Notes: generated by a model from the letters alone, not told the origin. 33,340 nucleotides of DNA from Geovibrio ferrireducens (GCF_026226615.1 NZ_JAJAPB010000019.1:1-33340), one strand, 5' to 3'; shown: positions 23,186-33,106, counted from the first letter of the stretch. Made by a program: numbers and translations.

Positions 23186-23968
23186 CTACCTGCAAACCGA
23201 TTCCCAAACGACCTTTGAGCCGTCAAACACGGGGCCTTCCACACAGCATCTTTTCTGCACTGTTTCCTCCCCTTCCCTCACATAGATGATACAGCCGAGA
23301 CAGGCGCCCATTCCGCACGCCATGCGTTCATCCAGAGAGACATCCACCGGAACGCCGCCTTTGACACATATTCCGCTGACCGCCTCAAGCATACGTTTGG
23401 GGCCGCACGCATATACACGGTCGAACCCTTTTACATCCTGCCCGAAAGGCACAGTCACAAGGGCTTTATCCCCCACGCTGCCGTCATCAGTGGTGATAAC
23501 GAGCTTGTCTATATGCGGGCGGAACTCGTCAGCCAGAATTATATCCTCCTGATTCCGTCCGCCGAAATACAGAGTAACGCTGCATCCGTCATCCTTCAGA
23601 AGCTTCGCTATCCAGAGCAGAGGGGCAATGCCCACTCCGCCCGCAACGAGAGCCACTTTTTGGTTCTTAACCGACTTAAAGCCGTTTCCGAGACTGGATG
23701 AAAATTCTATCACTGATCCGGCGGGGCTTTCCGTCATGAGACGTGTTCCCTTCCCCACAAGCATGTAAAGCAGGCGGAAGGTATTTCCGCGGACATCCAC
23801 CAGACCAAACGGCCGCCTGAGAAGCGGATCAGCCAGATAGTCCTGCAAACCTGTTTTCACCATGACGAACTGACCGGGCTTGGCTGTCTGCACAAACTCA
23901 GGCGATTCGATTTCCATAAGGCGGTATTTATCATTAAGTCTTTCGTTTTTAAGGATAATTCCCTTCAT
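23186..23968 (-). CDS. pyrK: Dihydroorotate dehydrogenase electron transfer subunit
   Basis: PyrK carries FAD and a 2Fe-2S cluster and passes electrons from PyrD to NAD+. The 260-residue protein has a ferredoxin-reductase-like FAD domain (DPLLRRPFGLVD), a nucleotide-binding part (VALVAGGVGIAPLLWIAKLL) and the C-terminal cluster ligands in ACGMGACLGC followed by RCCVEG. It begins one base after carB stops and precedes pyrD by six bases, so translation is probably coupled. Confidence 0.95.
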   Translation of the reverse strand: MKGIILKNERLNDKYRLMEIESPEFVQTAKPGQFVMVKTGLQDYLADPLLRRPFGLVDVRGNTFRLLYMLVGKGTRLMTESPAGSVIEFSSSLGNGFKSVKNQKVALVAGGVGIAPLLWIAKLLKDDGCSVTLYFGGRNQEDIILADEFRPHIDKLVITTDDGSVGDKALVTVPFGQDVKGFDRVYACGPKRMLEAVSGICVKGGVPVDVSLDERMACGMGACLGCIIYVREGEETVQKRCCVEGPVFDGSKVVWESVCR

Positions 23969-23969
23969 A

Positions 23970-26900
23970 TTATTTCCCGAAATATTGCTGAATCGGTTTA
24001 ACTGTCATGCCCTTGTGGATTTTGGATTCAATGGCGGTAACAACAGCCTGAACAGCTTCAAGGGTTGTGGCGTAAGGCACGCTGTAGCTGAGGATCGCCC
24101 TGCGGATAGATTCCGAGTCCAGCCTTGAGCGTCTGCCCGCGGGAATGTTCAGGCAGAAGCTGATCTCCCTGTTTTTCACCGCGTCCACAATGTTCGGTCT
24201 GCCTTCGCTGACCTTTTTGATGCGCTCAACATCTATGCCGTGACCGGCGAGGAAGTCGTATGTGCCCGCAGTGGAAACAACAGTGAAGCCCAGTTCCACA
24301 AATTTCCTGGCGACAGGGAGCACACCGTCCTTGCAGGCATCCTTAACGCTGATGAATACCTTGCCTTTTTCAGGCAGCTTATTGCCAGCAGCGAGCTGAG
24401 ACTTGTAGAATGCCATGCCGAAGTCGGTATCTATGCCCATAACCTCGCCTGTGGACTTCATTTCGGGTCCGAGGACAAGGTCAGTTCCGGGGAACTTGAC
24501 GAAGGGGAATACAGCTTCCTTAACCGTATAGTATTCGGGATAAATCTCTTCCGTGAAGCCGAGTTCTTTCAGTTTTATACCCACCATCACCTTGCTTGCG
24601 ATTTTCGCAAGAGGGCGGCCGATGGTTTTGCTCACATAAGGTACGGTTCTGGATGCTCTGGGGTTAACCTCAAGAATGAAAAGCTCATCGCCTTTGATTG
24701 CCCACTGAACATTCATCAGACCTATTACATTAAGTTCTCTGGATAACTTCTTGGTTTCGCTGATTATTTTAGCCTGCATCTCCTTAGAGATAGTGCGCGC
24801 CGGAATGGAGCATGCGGAGTCGCCGGAGTGGATTCCCGCTTCTTCGATATGCTGCATTATTCCGCCGATGACAACCATATCGCCGTCACTCACGGAGTCC
24901 ACATCCACCTCAATGGCGTTTTCAAGGAACTTGTCAATGAGCACAGGGTGGTCGTCACTGGCTTCTACGGCGTATTTCATATAGTTTACAAGGGCTTCAC
25001 GTTCATAAACGATCTCCATCGCCCGTCCGCCGAGTACATAAGAAGGACGCACAACCACCGGATAGCCTATTTTATCGGCTATTTCAAAGGCTTGCTGGTC
25101 ATTCTTGGCTATGCCGTTGGGCGGCTGTTTGATATGCAGCCTTTCTATGAGGTCTTTGAACCTCTCTCTGTCTTCTGCTATGTCAATGCTGTCAGGGGAC
25201 GTACCGAGGATCGGTACACCTGCTTTTTCAAGAGGTACAGCAAGCTTGAGGGGTGTCTGCCCGCCGAACTGAACAATCACTCCGATCGGTTTTTCCTTCT
25301 CAACAATGTTGAGCACGTGCTCTTTCGTGAGCGGCTCAAAGTAGAGCCTGTCCGAGGTGTCATAGTCGGTACTGACCGTTTCCGGGTTGCAGTTGACCAT
25401 GATTGTCTCGTAACCGGCCTCTTCCAGAGCGAATGAGGCGTGAACGCAGCAGTAGTCAAACTCTATACCCTGCCCTATCCTGTTGGGCCCTCCGCCGAGG
25501 ATGATAACCTTCTTCCTGTCAGTGGGTTCCGCCTCACACTCATCCTCAAAGGTTGAGTAAAGATAAGGTGTGTTGGACTCGAACTCTGCGGCGCAGGTAT
25601 CGACCCTTTTATAAACTGCCTTGCGGCGTGAGTTTCTTACTTCGTCTTCGTTTGTTTTAAGGAGTTTGGCAAGCCTCTTGTCAGAGAAGCCGAGCCTTTT
25701 CGCACTTTCCATCATATCAGCGTTTACAGCCTTAAGTGAACCCTTAGCCCTGAGTTCCGCCTCGAACTCTATGATCTCCTTGATATTGTCAAGGAACCAC
25801 GGGTCTATCGCACTGATTTCATGTATCTCTTCCGTTGTGTAGCCCGCCCTGAAAGCATCACCTATGTACCACATACGTTTGTCTGTGGGGCGGCGGAGAT
25901 ATTTCTCTATCTCCTCCCTTACGGATTCCCTGCCGAGCTCTTCCGCGGGGAAAACTTCGTCAAAGCCTGTTTTGCCTGTTTCAAGGGAGTTGATGGCCTT
26001 CTGGAGGGATTCCTTAAAGGTTCTGCCTATGGACATAACTTCGCCCACGGATTTCATCTGGGTTGTCAGCCTGTCATCCGCGCCGGGAAATTTCTCAAAG
26101 GTGAATCTGGGGAATTTCACCACACAGTAATCTATTGTGGGCTCGAATGATGCCGGGGTCTTTTTGGTGATGTCGTTGGGTATCTCATCCAGAGTGTAAC
26201 CGACGGCAAGCTTGGCGGCAATTTTGGCTATGGGGAAACCTGTTGCCTTGGATGCCAGAGCGGAGCTTCTGGAAACTCTGGGGTTCATCTCGATGATTAT
26301 CTGGCGGCCGTTGGCAGGGTTCACCGCAAACTGAACGTTTGAGCCGCCCGTGTCCACGCCTATCTCACGCATAACCTTGATTGAGGCGTTGCGGAGTTCC
26401 TGATATTCCTTGTCTGTAAGTGTCTGTGCGGGTGCAACAGTGATGCTGTCCCCTGTGTGAACACCCATGGGGTCAAAGTTTTCTATGGAGCAGATAATAA
26501 CCACATTGTCGTTCAGGTCGCGCATTACTTCAAGCTCGTATTCCTTCCAGCCGAGGGCGGATTCCTCCACGAGGATTTCATGCACTGGCGAGGCCTCAAG
26601 CCCCCACTCAACATAGCTTTTGTATTCCTCTATGTTATAGGCAACGTTTCCGCCTGTTCCGCCCAGAGTGAACGAAGGGCGTATGATGGCGGGAAAGCCT
26701 ATGCTGTCTATACAGTCCATAGCCTGCTGATATGTGCGGACTATTTCGCTTTTCGGCATATCAAGGCCTATTTTCGCCATAGCCTCTTTGAAAAGCTCGC
26801 GGTCTTCCGCTTTTCTGATAGCCTGAACATTCGCGCCTATGAGCTCAACCTTGTGTTTTTCAAGCACACCTGCATCGTAGGCGGCCAAAGCAAGGTTGAG

Positions 26901-27185
26901 GGCTGTCTGCCCGCCGACGGTGGGAAGAATGGCATCGGGTTTTTCCACGTCCAGAATTTTGTCCAGAATCTCAACTGTGAGAGGCTCTATGTATGTGGCA
27001 TCGGCTATTTCGGGATCTGTCATGATCGTAGCGGGGTTGGAGTTTATGAGGACAACTCTGTATCCTTCCTCCTTAAGGGCTTTTACAGCCTGTGTTCCCG
27101 AATAGTCAAACTCGCAGGCCTGGCCGATAACAATGGGGCCTGAACCTATAACCAGAATGGTTTTGATGTCGTTTCTTCTTGGCAA
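23970..27185 (-). CDS. carB: Carbamoyl phosphate synthase large subunit
   Basis: CarB makes carbamoyl phosphate from bicarbonate, ammonia (supplied by CarA) and two ATP, feeding pyrimidine and arginine synthesis. The 1071-residue protein has the two homologous ATP-grasp halves ([23 protein letters not shown] at the N-terminus and [21 protein letters not shown] near residue 560) and a C-terminal methylglyoxal-synthase-like regulatory domain. The start codon is TTG at 27185, five bases after GGAGG; no in-frame ATG fits, and MPRRNDIK matches the family N-terminus. carA is not in the window. A sigma-70 promoter lies just upstream. Confidence 0.97.
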   Translation of the reverse strand: MPRRNDIKTILVIGSGPIVIGQACEFDYSGTQAVKALKEEGYRVVLINSNPATIMTDPEIADATYIEPLTVEILDKILDVEKPDAILPTVGGQTALNLALAAYDAGVLEKHKVELIGANVQAIRKAEDRELFKEAMAKIGLDMPKSEIVRTYQQAMDCIDSIGFPAIIRPSFTLGGTGGNVAYNIEEYKSYVEWGLEASPVHEILVEESALGWKEYELEVMRDLNDNVVIICSIENFDPMGVHTGDSITVAPAQTLTDKEYQELRNASIKVMREIGVDTGGSNVQFAVNPANGRQIIIEMNPRVSRSSALASKATGFPIAKIAAKLAVGYTLDEIPNDITKKTPASFEPTIDYCVVKFPRFTFEKFPGADDRLTTQMKSVGEVMSIGRTFKESLQKAINSLETGKTGFDEVFPAEELGRESVREEIEKYLRRPTDKRMWYIGDAFRAGYTTEEIHEISAIDPWFLDNIKEIIEFEAELRAKGSLKAVNADMMESAKRLGFSDKRLAKLLKTNEDEVRNSRRKAVYKRVDTCAAEFESNTPYLYSTFEDECEAEPTDRKKVIILGGGPNRIGQGIEFDYCCVHASFALEEAGYETIMVNCNPETVSTDYDTSDRLYFEPLTKEHVLNIVEKEKPIGVIVQFGGQTPLKLAVPLEKAGVPILGTSPDSIDIAEDRERFKDLIERLHIKQPPNGIAKNDQQAFEIADKIGYPVVVRPSYVLGGRAMEIVYEREALVNYMKYAVEASDDHPVLIDKFLENAIEVDVDSVSDGDMVVIGGIMQHIEEAGIHSGDSACSIPARTISKEMQAKIISETKKLSRELNVIGLMNVQWAIKGDELFILEVNPRASRTVPYVSKTIGRPLAKIASKVMVGIKLKELGFTEEIYPEYYTVKEAVFPFVKFPGTDLVLGPEMKSTGEVMGIDTDFGMAFYKSQLAAGNKLPEKGKVFISVKDACKDGVLPVARKFVELGFTVVSTAGTYDFLAGHGIDVERIKKVSEGRPNIVDAVKNREISFCLNIPAGRRSRLDSESIRRAILSYSVPYATTLEAVQAVVTAIESKIHKGMTVKPIQQYFGK

Positions 27186-27219
27186 CTCATCCTCCGAAAT
27201 ATATGGGCAAAATTGGAGT

Positions 27220-27248
27220 TTTATATCAGAATTATTTCCCTTTTACAA
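27220..27248 (-). promoter_or_regulatory. Sigma-70 promoter of carB-pyrK-pyrD
   Basis: On the minus strand TTGTAA (27243-27248) and TATAAA (27220-27225) are 17 bases apart. The predicted leader is only about 30 bases, too short for a PyrR-type or translated-leader attenuator. Confidence 0.55.
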
Positions 27249-27274
27249 CACTTGATGGCGAAAAAAAATTATAC

Positions 27275-27306
27275 AAAAAAAAGCCCCTGAAATACAGGGG
27301 CTTTTT
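27275..27306 (-). terminator. Terminator of the SWIM-protein gene
   Basis: AAAAAGCCCCTG (27278-27289) and CAGGGGCTTTTT (27295-27306) are perfectly complementary with a five-base loop. On the minus strand the stem runs into eight T residues. Confidence 0.9.
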
Positions 27307-27317
27307 AAGCTTAATCT

Positions 27318-27854
27318 CTATTTTTGGCTGCACAGCAGGTACAGGCACGCAATCTTTAAAGGATCGGTCAGCACATGGTTCTTGCCGTTCAGATCCTCTT
27401 TAACTATGGAGGAGAGCTGCTGGATTGAAACTCCCGCAAGTTCCGCCACCTGAGAGGAGCTTATATTTTTGCCGCGCACATCGTCAAGGAGAGACTTAAG
27501 CGTGGTTGTTTTGATGTAAAATTTAATATCGTCAAAAGTTGTTATGCTTTTTCTATCCAGTTTGCGGCTGCTGGCGAAAACCCACGGTGTATAGATGTAA
27601 GTCAGGCCGAGGGCAGCGGCATGCTTGCAGAAAACCTCCTTGGAGTTGGAACATTCGCATGAAAACTTTATGGGGTCTGAATCGATTTGGAGAGTGGTTA
27701 TGTAAGCACCGTGGTTACCCTTGATTGTTCCCTTCAGAAGAGAACCCTCAACAGAGCAGTCGATAAATTTACCGACATAGTTTTCCGCCCTCTGCAAATT
27801 CAGAGGAGTGGAAATGTTTCTAAGCTGTTCTTCACTAAGCTTTGGCATCTGCAT
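27318..27854 (-). CDS. SWIM zinc-finger protein with a helix-turn-helix-like C-terminal part
   Basis: The protein has 178 residues and unknown function. A SWIM zinc-binding motif (C66-x-C68, then C76-x-H78 in SCECSNSKEVFCKHAAALGL) is plain. After a linker, residues of about 130-160 (ISSSQVAELAGVSIQQLSSIVKE) read like a helix-turn-helix. SWIM domains occur in DNA- or protein-binding proteins, including Swi2/Snf2 helicases, but no helicase is attached here. The frame extends upstream to 27947 through repeat sequence; ATG 27854 has a perfect AAGGAGG six bases ahead, so I take it as the start. It is monocistronic, with its own terminator. Confidence 0.8.
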   Translation of the reverse strand: MQMPKLSEEQLRNISTPLNLQRAENYVGKFIDCSVEGSLLKGTIKGNHGAYITTLQIDSDPIKFSCECSNSKEVFCKHAAALGLTYIYTPWVFASSRKLDRKSITTFDDIKFYIKTTTLKSLLDDVRGKNISSSQVAELAGVSIQQLSSIVKEDLNGKNHVLTDPLKIACLYLLCSQK

Positions 27855-27875
27855 CGGCGACCTCCTTAATTTATG

Positions 27876-28095
27876 ATAAAAATTTTCCCGTCCATGGAAA
27901 ATTTTTATACACGCTCGCGGTTTGCAAAGCAAACCTTCGCTGCGCACGGCGCATTTCCTTCCATGGAAATGCTAGGGGTTAATGAATAGCATCCCTCACG
28001 GGGAAACTTCTGTACACGCTCGCGGGCAGATAAACCGCCCTGTTAAACCGTCATGCTGAACGAAGTGAAGCATCTCAATTTCACGCAGAGATTCT
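27876..28095. repeat. Cluster of hairpin repeats between recG and the SWIM gene
   Basis: The 280-base gap at 27855-28134 is packed with inverted repeats. In order: ATAAAAATTTTCC/GGAAAATTTTTAT (27876-27908); copy B of the dispersed element (27909-27942), ACACGCTCGCG, stem GTTTGC/GCAAAC, CTTCGCTGCGCAC; GCATTTCC/GGAAATGC from about 27950; a second ACACGCTCGCG near 28015; and a REP-like element GTCATGCTGAACGAAGTG with GCATCTC and GAGATT (about 28050-28095). No coding sequence is credible here. Confidence 0.65.
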
Positions 28096-28134
28096 CCGCC
28101 CTGCTCAAGCCTGCCCTTTTGACTGTCTGACCGT

Positions 28135-30429
28135 CTAACCGATGTTAAGGAAGTCAATCCCTTCCTTCCATCTGGTTTTAAGGGCTTCCAGAACAGTTTT
28201 ATTAACCGGTTTTGCCAGTTCGGGATCTTCTGCGAGAAGCTCTTCCGCTTCCGCTCTTGCCCTATGTAATATTTTGACATCTTTTACGATATTTGAAAAC
28301 CTAAACTGCGGTAAACCTGATTGTCTTGTACCGAAAAAATCTCCGGGGCCCCTCAGCTCCAGATCAATTTCGCTGAGCTTAAAGCCGTCAGCATGCTGTT
28401 CCATGGCTTTAATGCGGGCTTTTCCGTCCTCGCTTATCTGTTTGGAGTACACCAGCACACAGTATGACTGCTCCGCACCTCTGCCCACTCTTCCCCTTAG
28501 CTGATGAAGCTGAGAAAGTCCGAACCTTTCTGCGTTTTCTATTACCATCACAGTGGCATCCGGCACATCCACCCCGACCTCAATAACCGTTGTGGAAACA
28601 AGAACTTTCAGCCGTCCGTGCTTAAAGGCGTTCATCATTTCACGCTTTTCGTCCGCCTTCATCCGTCCGTGAAGCAGCCCTGTCACATCCTCTCCGAAAT
28701 AATGAGCAATCTCCTCATATCCTTCGGTTGCCGCTTTCAGGGCGAGTTTATCGCTGGTATCTATCAGCGGGTATATAAAATAGGCCTTATGCCCCTTATC
28801 CAGTTCCTTCTTCACCGAATCAAATATCCTGTGACGGGAGCTTTCGGGAAATGCCTTGGTAATAATCGGTTTTCTGCCGGGCGGCATAGCGTCAATCACG
28901 CTTATGTCAAGATCGCCGTAAAATGTCAGTGATAATGTTCTGGGGATCGGTGTTGCCGTCATAAGCAGAATATCAGGTGTATACCCTTTTTCCACCAATG
29001 TCTTGCGCTGTAAAACGCCGAAGCGGTGCTGTTCGTCTATCACCACAAAGCCGAGAGCGGCAAACTCAGTGTCCTCCTGAATAAGGGTGTGTGTACCCAC
29101 CACAAAATTAATATGCCCTTCCCTTACAAGCTCTTTGGACGCTTTTTTATCCTTATCCGCCGTGGAGCCTGTGAGCAGAGCAGCCGTATATTTTGTTCCG
29201 TCCAGAAAATTCAGCAGGCTGCGGAAGTGCTGCTCTGCCAAAACCTCCGTGGGTGCGATTATTGCCGCCTGACATCCGTTTTTCACAGCAACCATGGCAG
29301 CAGTGAAGCAAACTATGGTTTTTCCGCTTCCCACATCCCCCTGCACCAGCCTGTTCATCTGCTTCGGACGCTTCATATCATTAAAAATATCCGCCAGAAC
29401 CCTCTTCTGGGCGGAGGTGAGCCTGAAGGGCATCATCCCTGCTATCTCTTCCAGAAACTCAGGCTTCACATCAAACGCAATGCCTGAAACCTCCTGATAT
29501 GTCTTCTTTTTCATCAAAAGCCCAAGCTGGAGATAAAAAAGCTCCTCAAACACAAAACGCTCATATGCGGGATGGCTGCGGGTCTGGAGTTTTCCGAGCT
29601 GGCTTATATCGTCAGGGTAATGAAGTGTCTTCACTGCGGAGCGTACATCAGGGTATGAATATTTATCCGCCAGACGAAGCGGCAGAGTATCGGGCATGTA
29701 TTCCAGATAGTCATGCACAGCACGGAATACGGCGGATGCGTAAGTCTTATGGCTGACCGCTGTGGGCAAGCTGTAGACTGCCCGGATTTTACCTATGTCG
29801 GCTTCACTTATCATTTCAGGGTGAACTATGGAGTATGAGCCGTCCATCCTGCCGATATTTCCGTAAAGGTGGTATCTGGAGCCAATGGTGAGCCCCGATG
29901 CGGGGTATGACTTTGAGAAGTTAAACCACAGGGCGGAGAAAAACCCTGAATCAGAGCGGAAAACAGCTTTGTATATCCGCTTTTTCCCTCTGGTGAATGT
30001 CGGGCCGTGTGTCTCCAATACTCCGGTGAGAACGCCCTTCTCCCCGCCTTCATAGCCTATGGCCTCGTAACGGAAAGGAAAATGAAGAAGAACATCCTCC
30101 ATATTCACTATACCGGCTTTTTCCAGCGCTTCGGCGGTTTTGCCGCCTATTCCCTTAACTGTTGCCACCGATGTATGCAGAAGAGCAGCCGCCTTTGTGC
30201 TGCCCGAAGCGGATGCTATGAACATAGCCAGTTCATGAACAACAGCGTCAAGCTCCGTCAGGGACGGTTTCTCCTTCTCCGCGGTGCGTGCGGCCATGGC
30301 GGAAAGTGTAGGGTTAAGCTTTGCTGTGTATTCAGATACGGATAAAAGATAAGAGGCCGGATTTTTGATGAAATCCGACCTGTTTTTTCCTATGGAATTA
30401 AGGAGTTTGCGAAGATTGCCAAGCTCCAT
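28135..30429 (-). CDS. recG: ATP-dependent DNA helicase RecG
   Basis: RecG reverses stalled replication forks and migrates branched DNA. The 764-residue protein has an N-terminal helical extension of about 85 residues compared with E. coli RecG (693), a wedge/OB-fold domain (about 100-260, including VLLHFPFRYEAIGYE), Walker A in LVQGDVGSGKTIV, the DEQH box in VIDEQHRFG, MTATPIPRTLSL and the C-terminal QLRGRVGRG helicase motif. Such extensions are common outside Proteobacteria. It starts nine bases after cheW stops and closes the pan-cheW-recG run. No T-run terminator follows; the repeat cluster may fill that role. Confidence 0.97.
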   Translation of the reverse strand: MELGNLRKLLNSIGKNRSDFIKNPASYLLSVSEYTAKLNPTLSAMAARTAEKEKPSLTELDAVVHELAMFIASASGSTKAAALLHTSVATVKGIGGKTAEALEKAGIVNMEDVLLHFPFRYEAIGYEGGEKGVLTGVLETHGPTFTRGKKRIYKAVFRSDSGFFSALWFNFSKSYPASGLTIGSRYHLYGNIGRMDGSYSIVHPEMISEADIGKIRAVYSLPTAVSHKTYASAVFRAVHDYLEYMPDTLPLRLADKYSYPDVRSAVKTLHYPDDISQLGKLQTRSHPAYERFVFEELFYLQLGLLMKKKTYQEVSGIAFDVKPEFLEEIAGMMPFRLTSAQKRVLADIFNDMKRPKQMNRLVQGDVGSGKTIVCFTAAMVAVKNGCQAAIIAPTEVLAEQHFRSLLNFLDGTKYTAALLTGSTADKDKKASKELVREGHINFVVGTHTLIQEDTEFAALGFVVIDEQHRFGVLQRKTLVEKGYTPDILLMTATPIPRTLSLTFYGDLDISVIDAMPPGRKPIITKAFPESSRHRIFDSVKKELDKGHKAYFIYPLIDTSDKLALKAATEGYEEIAHYFGEDVTGLLHGRMKADEKREMMNAFKHGRLKVLVSTTVIEVGVDVPDATVMVIENAERFGLSQLHQLRGRVGRGAEQSYCVLVYSKQISEDGKARIKAMEQHADGFKLSEIDLELRGPGDFFGTRQSGLPQFRFSNIVKDVKILHRARAEAEELLAEDPELAKPVNKTVLEALKTRWKEGIDFLNIG

Positions 30430-30438
30430 GAGCCTTTG

Positions 30439-30891
30439 CTAGAAGTAGCTGAGCGCACTGGCTTCGTTGGGGTTGAATATCCTGTGAACATCAAGGATAA
30501 TGATCATGCCGTGCTTGGTTCTGGCTACGCCGTCAATATAGCCGGAGTTTGTACCTGTGGAAGCGCCGGGAGCCTTGTCTATGACTTCGGGATCAAGCCT
30601 GAGCACTTCATCCACACAGTCCACGACAAAGCCTATCTTCTTCCCTTTTATATTAACATTGATGATTCTTGTCTGTCCGCTTTCTTCCGGAACGGCAATA
30701 CCGAGCTTTTTACGAAGGTCAACAATAGGAATAACCTGACCGCGCAGATTTATTATCCCCTCCACAAAAGCGGGAGCCTTGGGAACCTTGGTGATGTCCA
30801 TCATACGGAGAATTTCTTCTATATCCATGATATTGATGCCGTATTTCTCACCGCTCAGCATCAGACTGACTATCTGTCTCATTTCAGCCAT
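30439..30891 (-). CDS. cheW: CheW-type chemotaxis coupling protein
   Basis: CheW links chemoreceptors to the CheA kinase. This 150-residue protein is a single CheW domain: YGINIMDIEEILRM, then VEGIINLRGQVIPIVDLRKKLGI and the C-terminal half with GFVVDCVDEVLRL. No receptor, cheA or other chemotaxis gene is in the window, so it is an isolated cheW between panD and recG. AGAGG precedes the ATG by seven bases. The 73-base gap from panD contains no obvious hairpin terminator, so it may be read from the pan promoter. Confidence 0.93.
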   Translation of the reverse strand: MAEMRQIVSLMLSGEKYGINIMDIEEILRMMDITKVPKAPAFVEGIINLRGQVIPIVDLRKKLGIAVPEESGQTRIINVNIKGKKIGFVVDCVDEVLRLDPEVIDKAPGASTGTNSGYIDGVARTKHGMIIILDVHRIFNPNEASALSYF

Positions 30892-30964
30892 GTGTAAACC
30901 TCTAAGCCCGTTTTATAAATAAATAATAACAGGATAACGAGTTATTGGCAAGATCGAGGTTCGG

Positions 30965-31333
30965 TTATACCAGAACCCCGTCCTTTGATACGATTCTGTT
31001 GTGTTCATCAAGCTGGACAACAGTAGGCTTGAAGCCTTCAAGCTCTTTTTCGTCCATCATGGCAAATGTGGCGATTATTACCCTGTCCCCCACCTGAACA
31101 AGCCTTGCCGCGGCTCCGTTGAGGCAGATTTCGCCGCTGCCTCTGCGCCCTTCAAGGACATAGGTGGAAAAACGGGAACCGTTTGTTATGTTCCAGATGT
31201 CAACCTTTTCAAATTCAAGTATGCCGGATGCGTCAAGAAGGTCTTTGTCAATGGTGACGCTGCCTTCATAGTTGAGGTTGGCATCAGTTACCGTAGCTCT
31301 GTGGAGCTTTGCTTTAAACATATTTCTGAGCAT
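30965..31333 (-). CDS. panD: Aspartate 1-decarboxylase
   Basis: PanD makes beta-alanine from aspartate for pantothenate. The 122-residue proenzyme cuts itself between Gly24 and Ser25 (YEGSVTID) to form the pyruvoyl group; Tyr, Lys9 and the downstream [15 protein letters not shown] stretch are conserved. Its ATG follows the panC TAA without any gap, and AAGG of the panC end acts as ribosome-binding site, so translation is coupled. Confidence 0.96.
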   Translation of the reverse strand: MLRNMFKAKLHRATVTDANLNYEGSVTIDKDLLDASGILEFEKVDIWNITNGSRFSTYVLEGRRGSGEICLNGAAARLVQVGDRVIIATFAMMDEKELEGFKPTVVQLDEHNRIVSKDGVLV

Positions 31334-32182
31334 TTACATCACCTTAAAGAGATTATTGTCTATCAGCCTTGCCTTGCCGATATACACAGCAAGAGCAAGC
31401 AGGAAATCCCCGCTGAGATCCTTAACAGGTTTCAGCGTTTCGGGGTCTACAAACTGTACGTAGTCTATTCTGGTGTGCGGGTGATCCTTGATGAAGCTTT
31501 CAACTATATGCTTCACTTCGGAAACCTCCGTCTCTCCGCCTTCAACTGCCTCATAAACCAGAGCAAATGACCTGCTGAGGCAAAGGGCGGCTTTGCGTTC
31601 CTCACTGTTGAGGTAAACGTTACGGGAGCTCATTGCCAGCCCGTCCGCCTCTCTCACAATGGGCATTCCTATGATTTTTGTATTCATATTAAGATCAGCC
31701 ACAAGCCTTTTGATAACCTGAAGCTGCTGATAATCCTTCATTCCGAAATATGCCTTATGGGGCATTATTATATTAAGAAGCTTGGTGACTACCAGAGCCA
31801 CACCGTCAAAATGGCCGGGTCTGGAGCTTCCGCAGAGGCCGTCACTCACGCCGGAAACACTTATGGTTGTGCTTGAGCCCGCAGGGTAAATCTCCTCGAC
31901 TGACGGTGTAAAAAGGAAATCCGCCCCGGCTTCCAGAAGCATGGCCGCATCCTTTTTCATATCCTTCGGGTAGTGCTCAAAGTCTTCCCCCGCGCCGAAC
32001 TGAGTGGGGTTAACAAATATGCTCACCACCACTATGTCATTCTCCTCTCTGCATTTTTTAACAAGGCTCAGGTGTCCTTCATGCAGATACCCCATTGTGG
32101 GCACAAAGCCTATTCTCTTGCCCACGCATCTGTAAATATTAATCTCTTCTCTTGATTCTGAAATCTTGGTTATGATTTTCAC
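31334..32182 (-). CDS. panC: Pantothenate synthetase
   Basis: PanC joins pantoate and beta-alanine using ATP. The 282-residue protein shows FVPTMGYLHEGHLSLV (HIGH-like nucleotide motif), FVNPTQFGAGEDFEHYP, KAYFGMKDYQQLQVI and VREADGLAMSSRN (KMSKS-like loop), all standard. The start is GTG at 32182 with GAGG seven bases ahead. It lies nine bases after panB. Confidence 0.96.
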   Translation of the reverse strand: MKIITKISESREEINIYRCVGKRIGFVPTMGYLHEGHLSLVKKCREENDIVVVSIFVNPTQFGAGEDFEHYPKDMKKDAAMLLEAGADFLFTPSVEEIYPAGSSTTISVSGVSDGLCGSSRPGHFDGVALVVTKLLNIIMPHKAYFGMKDYQQLQVIKRLVADLNMNTKIIGMPIVREADGLAMSSRNVYLNSEERKAALCLSRSFALVYEAVEGGETEVSEVKHIVESFIKDHPHTRIDYVQFVDPETLKPVKDLSGDFLLALAVYIGKARLIDNNLFKVM

Positions 32183-32191
32183 TCAAACACC

Positions 32192-33001
32192 TCAGAAGCT
32201 GTGTCCGCCGTCAGGAAAGACACCGCTTTTAACCTCTTTAACATAGTTTTCCGCGGCTTTTACCGCAACCTCTTTGAGGTTAGCATATCTTTTAACAAAT
32301 TTTGGCGTAAAGTCATCAAATAAGCCGAGAACATCATGATAAACCAACACCTGTCCGTCGCAGTGCACACCTGCACCTATGCCTATTGTGGGTATACCCA
32401 CGGCGGCGGTTATCTTTTTAGCAGTTTCCGCCACAACTCCTTCCACAACAATGGAAAATGCACCGGCATTCTCAAGGGCTATGGCATCAGCGGCAAGCTT
32501 TTCGCTTCCGTCTTTGCCCTGAATCCTGTACCCGCCCATCACATGGACAGACTGCGGCATGAGACCAATATGCCCCATAACGTTTATGCCTGATTTGACA
32601 AGTCTTTCCACGAGAGGAGCAATCTCCGCCCCGCCCTCAAGCTTCACAGCCTCTGCACCTGTTTCTTTGATGACACGGACACAGTTTTCGATCGCCTTTT
32701 CATGGCTCACGTTATATGTGCCGAAGGGCATGTCAGTGACAAGAAATGCTCTCTGGAGCCCTCTTTTCACTGACTTAGTATGATAAATCATCTCGTCCAA
32801 AGTCACGGGGATGGTGTTTTCATAACCGTTCATCACCATTCCGAGGGAATCACCCACAAGAACAATCTCTATACCTGCCTGATCGAGAATTTTGGCGGAT
32901 GTATAGTCATATGCGGTAATGCAGGTTATTTTTTCATTTTCTGATTTCATTCTGCGGATGTTGGAGACGGTGATCTTCTTGATTTCAGCGTGTTTGCTCA
33001 C
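32192..33001 (-). CDS. panB: 3-methyl-2-oxobutanoate hydroxymethyltransferase
   Basis: PanB transfers a hydroxymethyl group from methylene-tetrahydrofolate to 2-oxoisovalerate, the first step to pantothenate. Visible family features are CITAYDYTSAKILDQAG, VLVGDSLGMVMNGYENTIPV with metal ligands, KLEGG, GHIGLMPQSVHVMGGYRIQGK and GIGAGVHCDGQVLVYHD. The open frame extends to 33097, but the extra residues do not match the family; GTG 33001, with GGAG nine bases ahead, gives 269 residues (E. coli has 264). It is the first gene of the pan operon. Confidence 0.94.
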   Translation of the reverse strand: MSKHAEIKKITVSNIRRMKSENEKITCITAYDYTSAKILDQAGIEIVLVGDSLGMVMNGYENTIPVTLDEMIYHTKSVKRGLQRAFLVTDMPFGTYNVSHEKAIENCVRVIKETGAEAVKLEGGAEIAPLVERLVKSGINVMGHIGLMPQSVHVMGGYRIQGKDGSEKLAADAIALENAGAFSIVVEGVVAETAKKITAAVGIPTIGIGAGVHCDGQVLVYHDVLGLFDDFTPKFVKRYANLKEVAVKAAENYVKEVKSGVFPDGGHSF

Positions 33002-33106
33002 TAAGGCACGCTCCCATGATTTTTTGCGCAGATCCGCAAACGGGAGGCTTAACGGGAGATATTGAATTGTTAAGTCTCGGTCTTTTGAGGGATCCAAGCT
33101 GAGTTA

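Noticed and set aside
27184-27190. ATG at 27188-27190 as start of carB
   Set aside because: It is out of frame with carB; the in-frame TTG at 27185 with GGAGG ahead gives the conserved N-terminus.
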